Shown here in pieces: positions 22,565-35,389 of a DNA stretch of 64,000 nucleotides. This stretch comes from Sinohyriopsis cumingii (Eukaryota; Mollusca; Bivalvia; Unionida; Unionidae). The notes beneath the pieces were generated by a model that saw nothing but the letters and a program-made list of their open reading frames with translations, was not told where the DNA came from and made no database searches. Positions within the stretch are counted from its first letter, which is position 1. Every line of letters starts with the position of its first letter. The stretch lies in contig CM068835.1 of NCBI GenBank assembly GCA_028554795.2, positions 62,769,719-62,833,718 of the forward strand. Direction: 5' to 3'. A program made the translations under genes and the position numbers.

Positions 22565-25170
22565 TGGTCAACCCAATAACAAATAAACTCCCCTGAGGCC
22601 TTCTTGAATAATAAGTATACCTGCAACAACTACAACAAAAATATGCACTTTCATAAAGTATATTGCCTACACTCTAAATATAAAACATTTTACATTTATT
22701 GCCCTAATGTTAGGGGCAAATATAATATTTGTTCACTCAAGGCAAGTCATTTTTCTTACTTCTCCCATACACTGTAGGAAATTGTCTGCTACAAGGAGTC
22801 ACACAAGACATGGGTACACAATAATGTGAGGTATGGTCATGAGGGAGACACAACTGCATGAGGGAGACATGATATAATTACTTCCCAGATACATGACATT
22901 AATGTTGGCAAACATTACACAGTTACTTATATGAGGTATAACACTATACTGTATATGCATAAAACCAGAGGTAGCTTAAGTAACAACTGGGAAAGTTATG
23001 TAACATAATACAGTATTTATTCCATTATAGGACCATGGGAATCGCCTAATAAATTACCAGGAACATATGGGGCTAAGCTTATTATCAGAAAAAGCTATAA
23101 TCCAAGTACTGGCCAAACTTTTTAAAATTAGGTGTGTACTTGTTATTCAGCATGGATTTATCATTCAATACATACTGTGTTGCAATCCACTATTCCAAGT
23201 AACATTTCACTCGTACATGCACAGCATTAAGCAAGAATATACCTTGAAACAGATATTGTGTACAAATGTAGTTGACATACAGCTATACATACAGTTTAAA
23301 AGAGGTATCATGTAAAAGTCAATGTAGATGACATGTATTGAAAAATACTTCCTTGTAAGACTCAACATTTATCAGTAAGTACATCCATGTGGAAATCAAT
23401 CTGATTTAGAATTTTTTGCCCATTCAATTCCAAGTCCAGCCACCTGCATCACAGACAGATAAGACATAAATGTTTACCAATACAGAAGCAAGTTTTGAAA
23501 ATTGGTAAGTAATTTTTGGCAAGTTTCAGTTAGGCTAGGCCCAATGTACACAGGACATATCACAAAGCCCAAAGTACCTAGTGCACATATCAGGCAATCC
23601 AAAGGTACCCTAAAGAATATATCAGGAGCTAAAATATAATAGTGCAAAATTATGTTGAGATAATTTCACAGTACATTCTGTGACACATAAGCATTAAGTT
23701 TGATGTATGATCCAGACTCACAATAAACTGTAGACAGTGAGAGATGGCATCTGCTCTGTTTAATCAGAGTGCATTCAACAACAGTGCAACATATGTGTCA
23801 GTGTATGGTTTAGTGTAGGGAATGATAGAGTTGAGTCAAACTGCAGCAAAAAGCTATTGGGAAACATTGAGCCATTTGAAACAGGTGTCATAAAATAATA
23901 ATTTCTAGAATAATTATTATTAAATGCATTCTAGAGAGAGGATTATTCTGATGTTGATGGGAGTAATACAGTTCTTGACAGCTAAAGAGAGTAATCATGA
24001 TTGGCTAAGCCAAATGAGTGTTTGCATGTACCAAGACTGAATTTAGGCTTTTAAGGAATTCCCCTCATGCAATTAGTCAGTCTAAGTTTCTGAGGCAAGC
24101 CGGAATTTAGCTCAGAGAATTAATAAAATATACTTTTCTGATTAAATTGTCTAAGGGATGTATGTTGAAAGTGATTGACACGAAAAGAGAGATTCAACTT
24201 CATAGAATAAAGCTGGTTCACCTCAAATGCATGTTCATTGATGTAAGTTTGTAATTATTTGTTGAATTTTTTATTTTAAATTCATATATCAATTTTTCCT
24301 TGAGTTCATCAGTAATATTTTGTATACATGTTGCCTCAAATGTTATATGACTCATGTATTATATGAATGAGTTCGGATTTAGTTGTTTTGTATGTAATTG
24401 AGAACATGTATCATTAAGATTTCTGGCATTTCTTCTGATATGAATTGTGAGAAGTAAATTGTCTGTCTTAAATGATCATGTATGCTGAGAACTGATATTT
24501 CAATATCTGGAAATGTATGCCAATGAATCACTAATTAGCAAAGTAACATAGACAAGAAGTGAAGTCCATTTATTCATTTGTGCAATTAAGCTGTTAATTC
24601 TTTCAACCAAGAATAGAGGGTGTTAGTATTAACAGTGTGTGTTGACAGGTAGAGCTCAGCTAGTGATTTATAATCCAAAGGGGTGGAGTAATAGTTACTG
24701 GAACAGTATAATTATGTCATGGTTCTCAGTTAGGGATGTGAGGAGCAGCTAGAAAAGACATTAATTTATGGCAATAGGGTTGTGAATGTATAATAGATGG
24801 CAAACTGACCATATTATATTAATTCTGTTGAATTGCAATAAGACAATATCTCAAGAAAAGAGTGGGAATATAGTTTGATCCCAAGAGAAGAAAGAAAGCC
24901 CCAGACACATATTTAGGTTTGAGATTTTTTTGTTATTTGAAGGGAAAATAGCTCCATACCTGTACTGTGAGTGGAAAAGAGCACAGTCTACAACCAAGAT
25001 GGTTGTTGACCCAAAGAGGCTAAAAAGAGAGAGAGAAGGAAAAGAAATATGGCACCACTTCCCTATTACCAACAGTGATTTGGAAAAGACTGGAAGCAAC
25101 CTGGTGAAGTTTACAATCTGTCAATTTTAGTTCAATCAATCACTCGAATATGTAATGAAATTTGTTTTAC
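22565..25170. other. Anonymous AT-rich intron
   Basis: No coding similarity or repeat family recognised on either strand. Confidence 0.5.
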
Positions 25171-25171
25171 C

Positions 25172-25312
25172 AGTGTAACAGAATGGCTTACTTAATTTCG
25201 CACAAAATTTTATAACTTTATTTCCAAGAAAAAGTGAATCAGTGTAACAGAATGGCTAACTGAATTTCTCACAAAATTTTGAAACTTTATTTCTAAGAGA
25301 AAGTGAATCATT
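25172..25312. repeat. 69-bp direct duplication
   Basis: GTGTAACAGAATGGCTTACT...GAAAAAGTGAATCA is followed by GTGTAACAGAATGGCTAACT...GAGAAAGTGAATCA, with about 10% divergence. Confidence 0.88.
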
Positions 25313-25951
25313 CAAATGTCTTGTTCAATTTCATTTTGTTGAGACAACTGCTTGTTATATTTTATATATGGGGGCTCATGTTCATTATATTTTATATCTC
25401 TGGTCAGATCTCTTTTACTTCAGCTATCAGTTTCATATTTTAATTTATTGTTTACATGATCCAGGCAATAACATCATGGTCAATCATCTCTTAGATCATG
25501 AGAACCAAAGCACCATAAGGTGTAGGAGATCTCAAACATCATCCCACCACCTTCTTGACACCAAAATTCCCTGCAGCACATATCATGAGGAAATCTGTTG
25601 ATACTGAAAGCAATATTGTACAAATCTATGCTTCCACAAACATTCACTATGAGCTACAAGCATTCTATTACTAAAATTGTTTGCCAAATTTTGTACAAAC
25701 AGAGTATCTACAATAATGCTCAAATATTCAAAAATTCCCCGATGCTTGCTGAGTAATTTGGGTAGAGTCTCCACCATGCCTTGCCATCAATTAAGAATGC
25801 AAAACCTTGCCTCAAAATAAAAATGAATCTTACATTAAATTCTGGTGATGATACAGGTTATTGACACAGAATTATCTCAATGACTGCAGATGGTGTTTGA
25901 AGAGGATCATCAAGTATGGTAAATGCTGCATTAATTTGCATTTACTTATTT

Positions 25952-26008
25952 AAATGAGATAAAATGTAACACAAAGCAAATGAGATAAAATGTAACACAA
26001 AGCAAATG
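25952..26008. repeat. Short direct duplication (AAATGAGATAAAATGTAACA)
   Basis: The unit AAATGAGATAAAATGTAACA plus CAAAGC is present twice in a row without differences. Confidence 0.9.
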
Positions 26009-26059
26009 TCAAGTCACAGAAGCCAGCATAGTACAAGTTTCCTTCTTTCATACTGCAAG

Positions 26060-26062
<3 letters not shown>

Positions 26063-26128
<66 letters not shown>

Positions 26129-26129
26129 T
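26063..26129. repeat. (TA)n(CA)n compound microsatellite
   Basis: About 25 AT units followed by about 8 CA units. Confidence 0.97.
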
Positions 26130-27025
26130 GTATATACAGTTTCTTTGTTTGACTTTATTTTACTAATTAGTCATAGATCCTACACTGAAAATTAAGATCA
26201 TAATTTTCCTTTCAGTCCACGTTATTAACATGAAAAATAAATATAATATATGAGAAAACAAATTATCATGTAACACACTGTCTCTTGATCTAGTGATTAT
26301 CCAAAACTTACTTTACCATCACTACCAATCAGAAAACTTGGAATGAAAGAAAAAAAAATACCTCATTAAAGGACTGAGTATCAAATTCACCTGAACAAGG
26401 TCAAACGTACCAGTACTAATGACTTGAAAACAATGAAGTTAATGTGACAGGTCAAAGCAAGTCTCAGTAATCAATAGTTTTTTCAGTGTTTCGAAAGCTT
26501 GAGGTGTAGAAAAATGAACTTAATCAATGTCAGACATCAGCTAAACTTGTCGATACAACCCGTATACAGGTAAACACTTTTAGTCCAAGTAAGTGAACAC
26601 TGATAAATTCCTTTACATCAGTACTACAAGTACACAGCTCATTTCAAATGAAAGGTCAATTTATTCATTGTGTTTGGATAAAATCTAAAGTAAATACTTT
26701 ACATCACTGAACCAGCAATCATGTTAACACCTATTCACCACTTTGTATATAAGTCTTTTCATAACATACTGTATTCAGCCCAAAGGAAACAAAAGAAAAG
26801 AAAGGTTTAATATTTATACAGTGGGGACAGGCTCCAAGAAAAGTATATCATCACACCAAACTCCTGTAGATTCCAATAACTTGAGCACAACACAAGCTTG
26901 GTGGAAACTATACAATGACAAAAGAGGGGAGACTATCAAGACCGTTAAGTCAATATCCATTGATAAGAATATCCGTTTAGATAATCCTTCATGAACTTGC
27001 CAATATGTACTGTATATATTGTATA

Positions 27026-27206
27026 TACTCACTTGTAGGTTAAGTCCAAGTGCAAATGGCACAGACCCAAAATGTGTCAGCATATCTAGGTCTATGCAGT
27101 TAGGAGTAATCAGAAGAACAAATAAAACAGACCCTGATCTGCCAGCACAATACACAATGGCTGATCAGGGTCTATGTTGTTTGCAGTTGGATTTATATAC
27201 AAGATA
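27026..27206. mobile_element. TA-flanked MITE copy
   Basis: Left TACTCACTTGTAGGTTAAGT; right end, reversed, TATCTTGTATATAAATCC. Interior has CAGACCCTGATCTGCCAGCA and the reverse block GCTGATCAGGGTCTATG, forming a perfect inner palindrome core. Opposite overall orientation to the 11.8-kb copy. Confidence 0.75.
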
Positions 27207-27269
27207 CCATTAGAAGACTTCTGGTGTAAACTTTATGTTAATACAATCATTCATTCAGTGGAATTAAAT

Positions 27270-27605
27270 GACAAGCTTTCAATATGTTCATTGTGGCAGC
27301 CACAACTGAGGTCAGATCATCATTATGTTTATTCAGGACCAACTAGATATCATAATTAGTCCTCAGGTAAAAACCCAATGTCAATATATCTTTCCATTTA
27401 AGAGATGAAGCAATAACAAGATTTTGAAGAAGGCTGCAATGGTGACTATATAAACTGCATGTCAGACCAGTAACCTTTTCATTAAGTACCAACCTGACAT
27501 CATCAGAACAATTAGTCTTTTGGTAGAAACTCAGTACTGAGATATAGGACTCTCCATCTAGCAGGAGTAGTGACAACATTTATCAAGACAGCTGCTCTGG
27601 CAGAC
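27270..27605. repeat. Dispersed repeat with CAAGATTTTsAAGAwGGCTG motif
   Basis: Contains AACAAGATTTTGAAGAAGGCTG, GACCAGTAACCTTTTCATT and GTACCAACCTGACATCATCA. The same sentence order recurs at 28210-28660 and 44560-44830, so it is an old interspersed repeat with units of roughly 138 bp. Confidence 0.65.
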
Positions 27606-28204
27606 ATACTGAATATCAAATCAGCACAATGTTATTTAGGGAGCACTCCATATATATCTCATTCTTTTGACAGAGTGACAGGTGTAACCTGAAATTGTCT
27701 GCATTTGCAACATGCACAATGGAGAGAATGTTGGCATACTTCTAAGCTACTTGCATGTATAGTGTGGCTGAAATGTCTATACATGTTGAAGTTGTGGAAA
27801 TCATGCATGATCTAAGGATTCTAAGCACACATCTGATCAAGATGACTGACACCACGTGCTCAAAAACAACCAGCCTGAACCAGTCCAAAGTAAACTAACT
27901 TTAGCAGGAAAAATAAATTTTGCGAGAGTATCTAATAACTGGTTCTGAAAAAAAAAAATGAATGAAATACAATATAAATAAAAAATCTAAAACGTTTTCA
28001 GGTCATTTTTTACAACTTACCTTTGAAGTCCACAAAGTGGAACTGATCAAGTGGAGTTTTCTTTTTTATAGGTGCACATCTAAAGTAAGGCCAAGCTGAA
28101 TACAATATAACAAAAAAAATAGACCATCAATTATACACCAAAATACAGGGAAAAGTTCTTTTAACAATACCTAAAATATACAATGTCTTTTTTAAATTGC
28201 CTTG

Positions 28205-28660
28205 ATGATCAGTGAGGAAAACCAACGATATTCCTTTGAAAATTAAACCCTTTGCAAAGTCTGCAGTTGTAGAGACCCACCTGAAGACCAACTTTTAATA
28301 TACCAAAAGAAAGTCTTCCAGTGAAAACCCCATGCTGAGATGACTTTTTGTCAAAGATTGCTGTGGTAGTCACCATATTGGATGTCAGATTGGTACCATT
28401 TTCATTTTGGACCAACTAGTGATCAGAGGTAGTCTTTTAGTGAAAACCCCATGTTTATATTCATTGAGATGGAGTAGTGATAACAAGATTTTCAAGATGA
28501 CCACTGTGGTTGCCATATCTGATACTCTGGCTGCACCATTTCATTTAGGACCAACCTGAGATGTCATAAAGTCTTGTGGTAAAAATGCTTTTCCACTATT
28601 CTTTTCTATTCAGGAAAAGTAGTAATAACACGATTTTCAAGATGGCTGAGACAATGTATT
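28205..28660. repeat. Dispersed repeat, about three units of about 138 bp
   Basis: Units contain GATAACAAGATTTTCAAGAT, then TTTCATTTAGGACCAACCTG; the next unit is ATAACACGATTTTCAAGATG. Same family as 27270-27605 and 44560-44830. Confidence 0.7.
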
Positions 28661-28664
28661 TAAA

Positions 28665-29900
28665 GTTATAACTTTAACATGCCTCCAGCTGACTGAGAGT
28701 GTAAATCTGGAAATGCAAATACATGTACAGTATAATGGACTAGTAGATCTGGGTTAAGATTACAATGGATACAGAAGACTCTGAGACTTTTGCTGGTGGA
28801 TTTGGTGACAATAAATCTAAATTTATGCGCTGTCACATTTTGATGGACAGATGATAACCCCCTCCCCCCTTTTCCAGCATTAAGTCTTATTTGTAAACAA
28901 TAAATGGTTGCTCAAGGTTTAAAGTTCAACAATACATATTTTGCCAACATTTCCCTCCCAGACCCTCATTTGAAAAATGATATTTCTTTTTATCTTTCTA
29001 TTATCATGATCAGGGACAATGCCATTTATGAAATGAGGATCTGAAAGGGAATTATTGGAAAAATGAGAATTTTTGGCAGATAAAAGTGTATAAATAAGAT
29101 CACTTTTAAAATTAAATATTCATTTATTACTTGTAGTGATTATTTTTTTTGCTTAAAACGGTGCAGGTACCATCCATCTCCCATGTGTCTGTGAAACCAG
29201 CAGGCTTTACTAAATGTAAACATTTATTGGAACACAAAGGATAATTCAATGGAGCCTAAACATATGCACATAGGAAACTACATGAACTCATTTATTTTAA
29301 ATGATTAACTATTAAGTGCCTAAATATTCACAGCAATTACAATACATATGCAAATACAATGTAACTGTACTAAAAAAGCATTCAAAATTTCATACTTGAG
29401 TAAAACTGATGTATAAAAAAAGCACACATTAACCCAGCCAGAATCAGACCAATCATGCAAAAATACATGAAATGTATGCAATTGTCTGTGATATGGCTAC
29501 ATGGCTATATAAGGTATCTCTAAATTATGTCACTCATTCATTCTTGATCCACTAAGATGTGTGCAATTAATGCAGATAATGTATGATGACCATGTGAACA
29601 TGAACAACTTTCCACTGTAGAAAATACCAGCTTTTACATTTGGGGTGGGTGAGTAAAATAAATATAATTATGTAATACTTCCCCATTACTGTCAAACTGC
29701 TTTTACTTTTCCTGGCTCTAATCCCCAGTTCAAGGTGAATTCCTTCATCCAAAATGTAATTGGCGGCCACAAACAAAAACAAAAATAATCTCCATCTGAT
29801 TCCATCATTTGGAATATCATTCTTCTTTGATTTGGACCAAGAATGAAAGGGATTGAGAGAATTTGGTAATTATCACAGGTAAGTATTGTATAATTAAAAT
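28665..29900. other. Anonymous AT-rich intron
   Basis: Nothing recognised apart from pyrimidine-rich CCCCCTCCCCCC near 28860. Confidence 0.5.
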
Positions 29901-29905
29901 CAGTT

Positions 29906-29989
29906 TTTCATGGGTTATTCCTCCACCACATATACTGGCTATATCATGTAATATCATGAAAAATGACATAAAACCCCACAATAACAACT
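29906..29989 (+). mobile_element. SINE-A 3' fragment
   Basis: TTTCATGGGTTATTCCTCCACC through CATAAAACCCCACAATAACAAC matches the 3' third of SINE-A. 5'-truncated, diverged. Confidence 0.75.
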
Positions 29990-30027
29990 CCCCAAACTAC
30001 ATTTAATGACAGTAATACATTATCTGA

Positions 30028-31262
30028 TTATCTGTCATTATTATATTGCTGACTTTTCAGGGCAGGAGAGAGGCTTATGGCCCCATGACAAACTGTCAGA
30101 GGGAGTATAACCTCTGTCAGTAGGGTGCTGTACTTTACATAAGAAAATGGCTTGATAAAAATGCTGGGATGACACAACCAGTCCAAAAGCTTAGCTGCCT
30201 TCATTCTTGTGTAACACTGAGTGCAGGTAGAACAAACAGATGGTGAAATATTAGACTGCCAGAATGTGGCTACATTGACATCAATCAAAAGAAATAGCCC
30301 TAAACCTCATGGGTCTTGATTCTCATGAAAGAAAGATCTCTCAAAGTGAGAGACTGATAAGCTCTTTTGACAGAATACTCCACCTAAAGATAGTGGCTGC
30401 TGAAATATCAAAGGTAGCTCTGAAAGGGAGAAATATACATCTTCAACCAATTCTTTTCCCTTCTGGTTTGACAAATATAAACCTAAGGCTCCAGGAGACA
30501 AATGAGTTTATCTTGAACTTCACTAGCACATATACAAATGAGACTAGGGATTTCAATTGGTTTTGGGGCTAGCAATTCTAACATCTTGACCAGAAAGGTG
30601 GGCTGGCAAAATAAGGAGACTGAACTGTAGTTATGCCTTCTCCACATACAAGGAATGAATTTCACTCCTCCTTGCTGATGCTAAAGATGGAAAGAAGACC
30701 ATCTAAAAGGGATTCTAAAGGAGGCAGCACACAAGCATTTGTAAGGGTGATTAGATAGTAGATAACTACTAAATAATATATAAAGGTTTTCTAACAAAGA
30801 TTTCATGAGCAAGACAATGGTTGCTGAAGCTCAAAATACTTCACAGTTCTGAAAGATGCAGGTCTAACCCTATGGTATATCCCATAAAACTTAAGGGTGC
30901 TGAAGAGGGTAACTCATTTTACGCCAAATGGTGAAAATGTATCATCTTCTTCATTGAAATAAAAAAGAATAAAATCTGCAACTGTAGTTGAATCAAAACT
31001 CTCCACTGTGACTTGATAATTTATAAACTTTGGAGGTCAATTTCATTTTAGCATATGGGTGATGCAGCCTACAATTCAGCTTAAAAATCGATCTTTGTGG
31101 ATAGACTCTTTGAATTATAAACCAAACGTAAAATGTGAGATGATATTCTGAATGATTGAGGTAATTATAGCACCAGACTTGGACTGCCCCAACACTGATA
31201 GGGTTCTTCCTCACCCAGCTGCAAGATATCCACAAAGTGTTGTAATAATACATCATGGACAT
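30028..31262 (-). mobile_element. DIRS-type tyrosine-recombinase retrotransposon remnant, copy 1 (recombinase part)
   Basis: Minus strand. Homologous to copy 2 at 35.4-36.4 kb over its length (shared order of blocks, for example AATGAGACTAGGGATTTCAA here and GTGGGCCTGGGGATTTCAAT there). At about 30310 a THEV motif is followed, after one extra T, by RAL: this is the HxxR active-site box with a frameshift inside it. About 90 bp on, LFYLHSVLHKNEG appears in another frame and carries the position of the catalytic tyrosine. RT and RNase H are not recognised, so this copy is truncated. Tyrosine-recombinase retrotransposons insert through a circular intermediate and leave no target duplication. Confidence 0.8.
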
Positions 31263-31269
31263 TCAAGTT

Positions 31270-31360
31270 ATTGTGTGGAACCTGAATTTGTAAGTCTGAT
31301 AGATGAAACACTATGCCTTAAGACAGGCATATAAAAATTGCATCTGTTTTAGCAATGATT
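31270..31360. other. Boundary stretch
   Basis: Short anonymous sequence before the microsatellite; the end of DIRS copy 1 cannot be fixed. Confidence 0.4.
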
Positions 31361-31362
31361 AC

Positions 31363-31364
31363 CA

Positions 31365-31456
<92 letters not shown>

Positions 31457-31463
31457 CAAGCGG
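31363..31463. repeat. (TA)n(GA)n compound microsatellite
   Basis: About 35 TA units, a GTATATATA break, then about 12 GA units. Creates artefactual Tyr-Ile open frames on both strands. Confidence 0.97.
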
Positions 31464-31499
31464 TATAGAGAGAGATCTGAATTATACAGGCTATGCTCA

Positions 31500-32390
31500 G
31501 TCTTAAATTTTCAATACAGCATTTGCGGCTGGTTTTTAACAAACTGTGCAGTACTAAAATGGGGATGAAATGCGAATTTTGAAAATACGGCTAAACTTTT
31601 ATAAAGGTACCCTAATAACAAACCAGTTTATGATTTCACATAATCCCTTCTGGAATTTCAAATGTGGATTATTTTTTTTAGTATTGGTATTATTCAAGCT
31701 CACAGTGAACAGTGAAAAGTGAGCAAAAATAACCCAGAATTGAAATCCCCAAAAGGAACTTGATTTCTGTCGCTCACTGCTGTTTTTTTTATAAAAAATA
31801 TGTTTTTCACACAGTGAATCATGCCCTTTACTGTATAGTAAAAAATGGTTACACGATATATCTTTTTACAATAAACTATCATTTCTAAAAGCAATATAAT
31901 GGAAAAAATTAAATACTGAATAAAATTAGAAAACACCACTGCATATACTATATCTACCTTAGGTGCAATTAAGGCATATTCCTTAATGCAATGTACCTTC
32001 ATAAACTATATTGCTAAAGGTTAATCTCCCAAAACCATAAGTCTATCAAAACAAGATCAAAGGCAGGAATTGTGTTTATAGGTACTGATATACATTTTGT
32101 AACAGTTTATAATTACCAGTGTAACACTATACCAAAGCTTGTCAGAGCCATAGATAATAACCATGGCACCTTATTTAGTTGCGTGCAAAACCTCAGCAGG
32201 TAAACATTCTAAAATGAATCATTAATAGTGAAAATAGTTCAAAGAAGCAGGTTTTGTGATTGGTATGTGTACCATTTTGGGACCAATTCAGGGGTAAGTA
32301 GAATAATGGCAAAGAAAATTCATTTTGGATAAGCAATTTTACCAAGGAAAATCAAATGAAATGTCCTCATCACTTTTCTCTAATTCTCTA
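31500..32390. other. Anonymous AT-rich intron
   Basis: Nothing recognised; a minus-strand 100-codon frame (31700-32002) is low complexity and hydrophobic without a known family. Confidence 0.5.
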
Positions 32391-32399
32391 TTTCTGTTA

Positions 32400-32600
32400 A
32401 CCATAATGAAAGCAGTGGCCAGGTTTGCTGAGACTCAAAACTGAAAGGGCATGGCTTCAAAATCCTACCACAGTACCAACCCAGGTTGGCTACCATGGTG
32501 TGTCCTAGGGGCAAGGCACTTTACTCCAATTGCCTTGGCAATAAGAAACCTACTTGTATTTCTGTGCCATAAAACAAAAGAGAACCAAATTACCATAATC
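32400..32600 (+). repeat. tRNA-like SINE fragment (third family)
   Basis: AGCAGTGGCCAGGTTTGCTG, GGGCATGGCTTCAAAATCC (B box-like) and GGCAAGGCACTTTACTCCAA in that order, a layout found in invertebrate tRNA SINEs. Confidence 0.5.
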
Positions 32601-32747
32601 AACAAACAATATCATTGTCTTTGAATAAGAAACTTGATTCTGAAAATAGAAACTAGATTTGTATTTATGTACAATATTGGTGACCACTACAGAATAAAAT
32701 CCCAACAAATATTAAAAACTTACACATAAAATATCAGTGAAATAGTG

Positions 32748-33089
32748 TATGTGTGTGTCTTTGTGTGTGTGTTTTTTATTTTTAACTTAGCTTTAACAAT
32801 TTTTCAGTCATATCCTTATGATGTCTGCAGTGTGGCAATTTTTTTTATAGTGATGTCTAGCGCTGCATGGGGCATGATGCCACATACAATTGTAGCATGA
32901 TATCCCACCCAGTTATATTATCCTGACACCAGGCCGATCAGTCCTAACACTAACCTCTTAATGCAGAGCACCAAGCAAGACAGTTGTTAGTACCATTTTT
33001 ATAAGTCATTGGTATGACTCTTCCAGGATTCAAACCCACAACCTCCAGCATCTGAGGTGGTAGATCTAACCACTGGAGTGGTCAGCGAA
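32748..33089 (-). mobile_element. SINE-B, full copy
   Basis: Minus orientation: (CA)n tail at the left, head with B box GGTTTGAATCC near 33030 and A box at the right. Flanked by GTGAAATAGTG (32737-32747) and GTGAAATGGTG (33090-33100). Confidence 0.9.
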
Positions 33090-33104
33090 GTGAAATGGTG
33101 AAAC

Positions 33105-35035
33105 ATGTAAGAACTCATGGGAACTGTTAGTGTTCTGCAAACCCAAAAATAATATTAAGTAAATAAAATATAATATGTACAAAAAAAATTTAAACACTGC
33201 CATAATTGCATGAAATCCGATCACATCATCTAATTCAAACATGTTTATCTCAAGCTATCTTTTTCCTTAATCATGTTTGCAAAGTTTTCATCCAAAAAGT
33301 TAAAAAATTACTTTAAAACCCATCCAGGTTGTCTATTTAAACCATAATAAGTGTGTACAATTTAATGGCCCTAACATGTCTAGCTTCTACAGTTTTTCTC
33401 TTATTGTGCTAATTTGGATTTGGGATGGGTGTCAGGATGCATCAAACAGATAAAAAAGGTCCACCTCTGTATTACAGTGGGGCATTAATTAAAATCTAAT
33501 CAAATCATATACATAAGCTAATGAAGATGTCTAAAAACTTTCATTTGTCTATGGTTACTAGTAAGCCTGAGATTGCTCACCTGGTTGCAGAATAGGAGCT
33601 AGTCTAGAAATCATGGTTAGCAGGAATTCTTTCTGTAGAAACTATTTTCCACTGTTGATGACTGCATACATTATGAAGAAAGCTGTTCCACGATGTCTTT
33701 ATTTTTTGCATCTTCATCCATATTTGAAAGTGCATCACCATCATTTGTACAATATTGTAAGACCACTGTTTTTTTTTGTGATAAAGTTGTTTAAATGTTT
33801 TTACTATTTTGTAGTAACAGTGGCATTTTAGCTCTCCTTACCAGAATACAATCTGACAAATTATGTCAGTGATTTTTGAGTTTTACTTAATAGCATCCAA
33901 ACAAGCAAAGTGACATCATTTGAATAAATCTTAAAGCACTTTAGGTCTGGAAGCTTCTTATCAAATTTGATCTAATTATGTTTATCAGTTTTCAAAAAGG
34001 AATTGCTGAAATATCTTTTTCTTCTATTTTTATTGTACAAATCTGACTGCCAGTCATGTTTTCTGTGGAATATTATGAATTCTGCTAAGGATGCTTTTTA
34101 ATGGCTAATGCTAAACAAAGGTACTGCAGGACATAAAACCTTAATGTTTTTTGGTTACTACACATGAATTCTAATGTGTATCCCAAGTCTCTCAGCATAT
34201 ATACATTTTTGGTGAGGCTATTACTTTGTTAGAACCATTTATAAGTGTCAAGCAAGAAACAGGGGTCAAAGATGGTTGTGTAAAAAATGACCTTTTTCTT
34301 ATCGCAAGAAACTGTGGATCTTAGTGATTTCCAAACTATAAATCTAGCAGTATGGTTCCAAGGGATGAGGAGAGACCCAGGAACTAATGCTGACTGTATC
34401 TATTATTACTTTTCCAAGTTAAATCTATTTTTGTGCCAGTGGTACAACAAAATAAATATTGATGACCCACTCAGATATGAAAGACATGTAAACAATGTGC
34501 AGTGTCACAATAACCAGTGCAAACTCTCTCCATGCCTGTTACTTCCTGGTACATGTATTGAATATTTATGGGGTGGGGGGGACTAAAACTAATATATGTG
34601 AATCTCACCTGCCATTAGTGCAGTGCTGTATAGTTTTCTTACGCTAATTTCCAGTACGAGGCAAACATTCACACTGACAATCAGAAATTGCTGGTCTAGA
34701 ACACAATAAACATGAACCCAATCTGATACCTTTAGTTAAGTTCCATCATAATTTAAAAAGGACATCAGAGCTGGAAGGGAGGAGGGAATTAGGAAATAAT
34801 AGCCTGTCAGATGTATATGATTAAAATAAGCCCCAACCTCCTGCCCAACAAACTGCATTTTATAGCAGCAATTTCATCACCTGCTATTACTGTAATGTTT
34901 TTGAATGTATCAGTGTTACTGGATGCTGATGGCCTCAGAATAGGCTGCCAACGTACCATTTGCTGTACAGGGATGCTCTACAGCAGATTGGAGTTTGGTT
35001 TGACATCCTGGGCTGCCACAATTGAAACATAATGC
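33105..35035. other. Anonymous AT-rich intron
   Basis: No gene recognised. A 99-codon plus-strand frame (34287-34586) has no known motifs. A possible left end of DIRS copy 2 may reach into the last few hundred bases. Confidence 0.45.
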
Positions 35036-35053
35036 ATATATAAATACCTTTGC

Positions 35054-35386
35054 ATGTGTGTGATTTAGGTTTTGTATTAGATAGCTTTAACAATTTTAAC
35101 AACTTATTTTCAGTCATATCATTATGATGTCTGTAGTGTGGCAGTTTATAATGATGTTTAGCACTGGGCATCATGCCGTAGACATGTGGCATCATGTCCC
35201 ACCGAGTCACATTATCCTGACACCAGGTTGACCAGTCCTAACACTAACATCTTAATGCCAAGCACCAAGCAGAGCAGCTGCCAGCACCATTTTTATAAAT
35301 CTTTGGTATGACTTAGCCAGGATTTGAACCTGCAACCTCCCAATTCTGAGGTAGATACTCTAACCACTAAGGCCACCGGAGTGGAC
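35054..35386 (-). mobile_element. SINE-B, full copy at the end of DIRS copy 2
   Basis: 333 bp, minus orientation, tRNA-like head at the right (B box GGTTCAAATCC). Perfect 13-bp duplication TAAATACCTTTGC at 35041-35053 and 35387-35399. The right-hand duplication overlaps the last codons readable for the DIRS recombinase, so the SINE landed in the DIRS element after it inserted. Confidence 0.93.
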
Positions 35387-35389
35387 TAA

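Noticed and set aside
31303-31542. Open frames of Tyr-Ile repeats on both strands
   Set aside because: Pure product of the (TA)n(GA)n microsatellite.
34287-34586. 99-codon plus-strand ORF
   Set aside because: No start context, splice support or family motif; length is compatible with chance.
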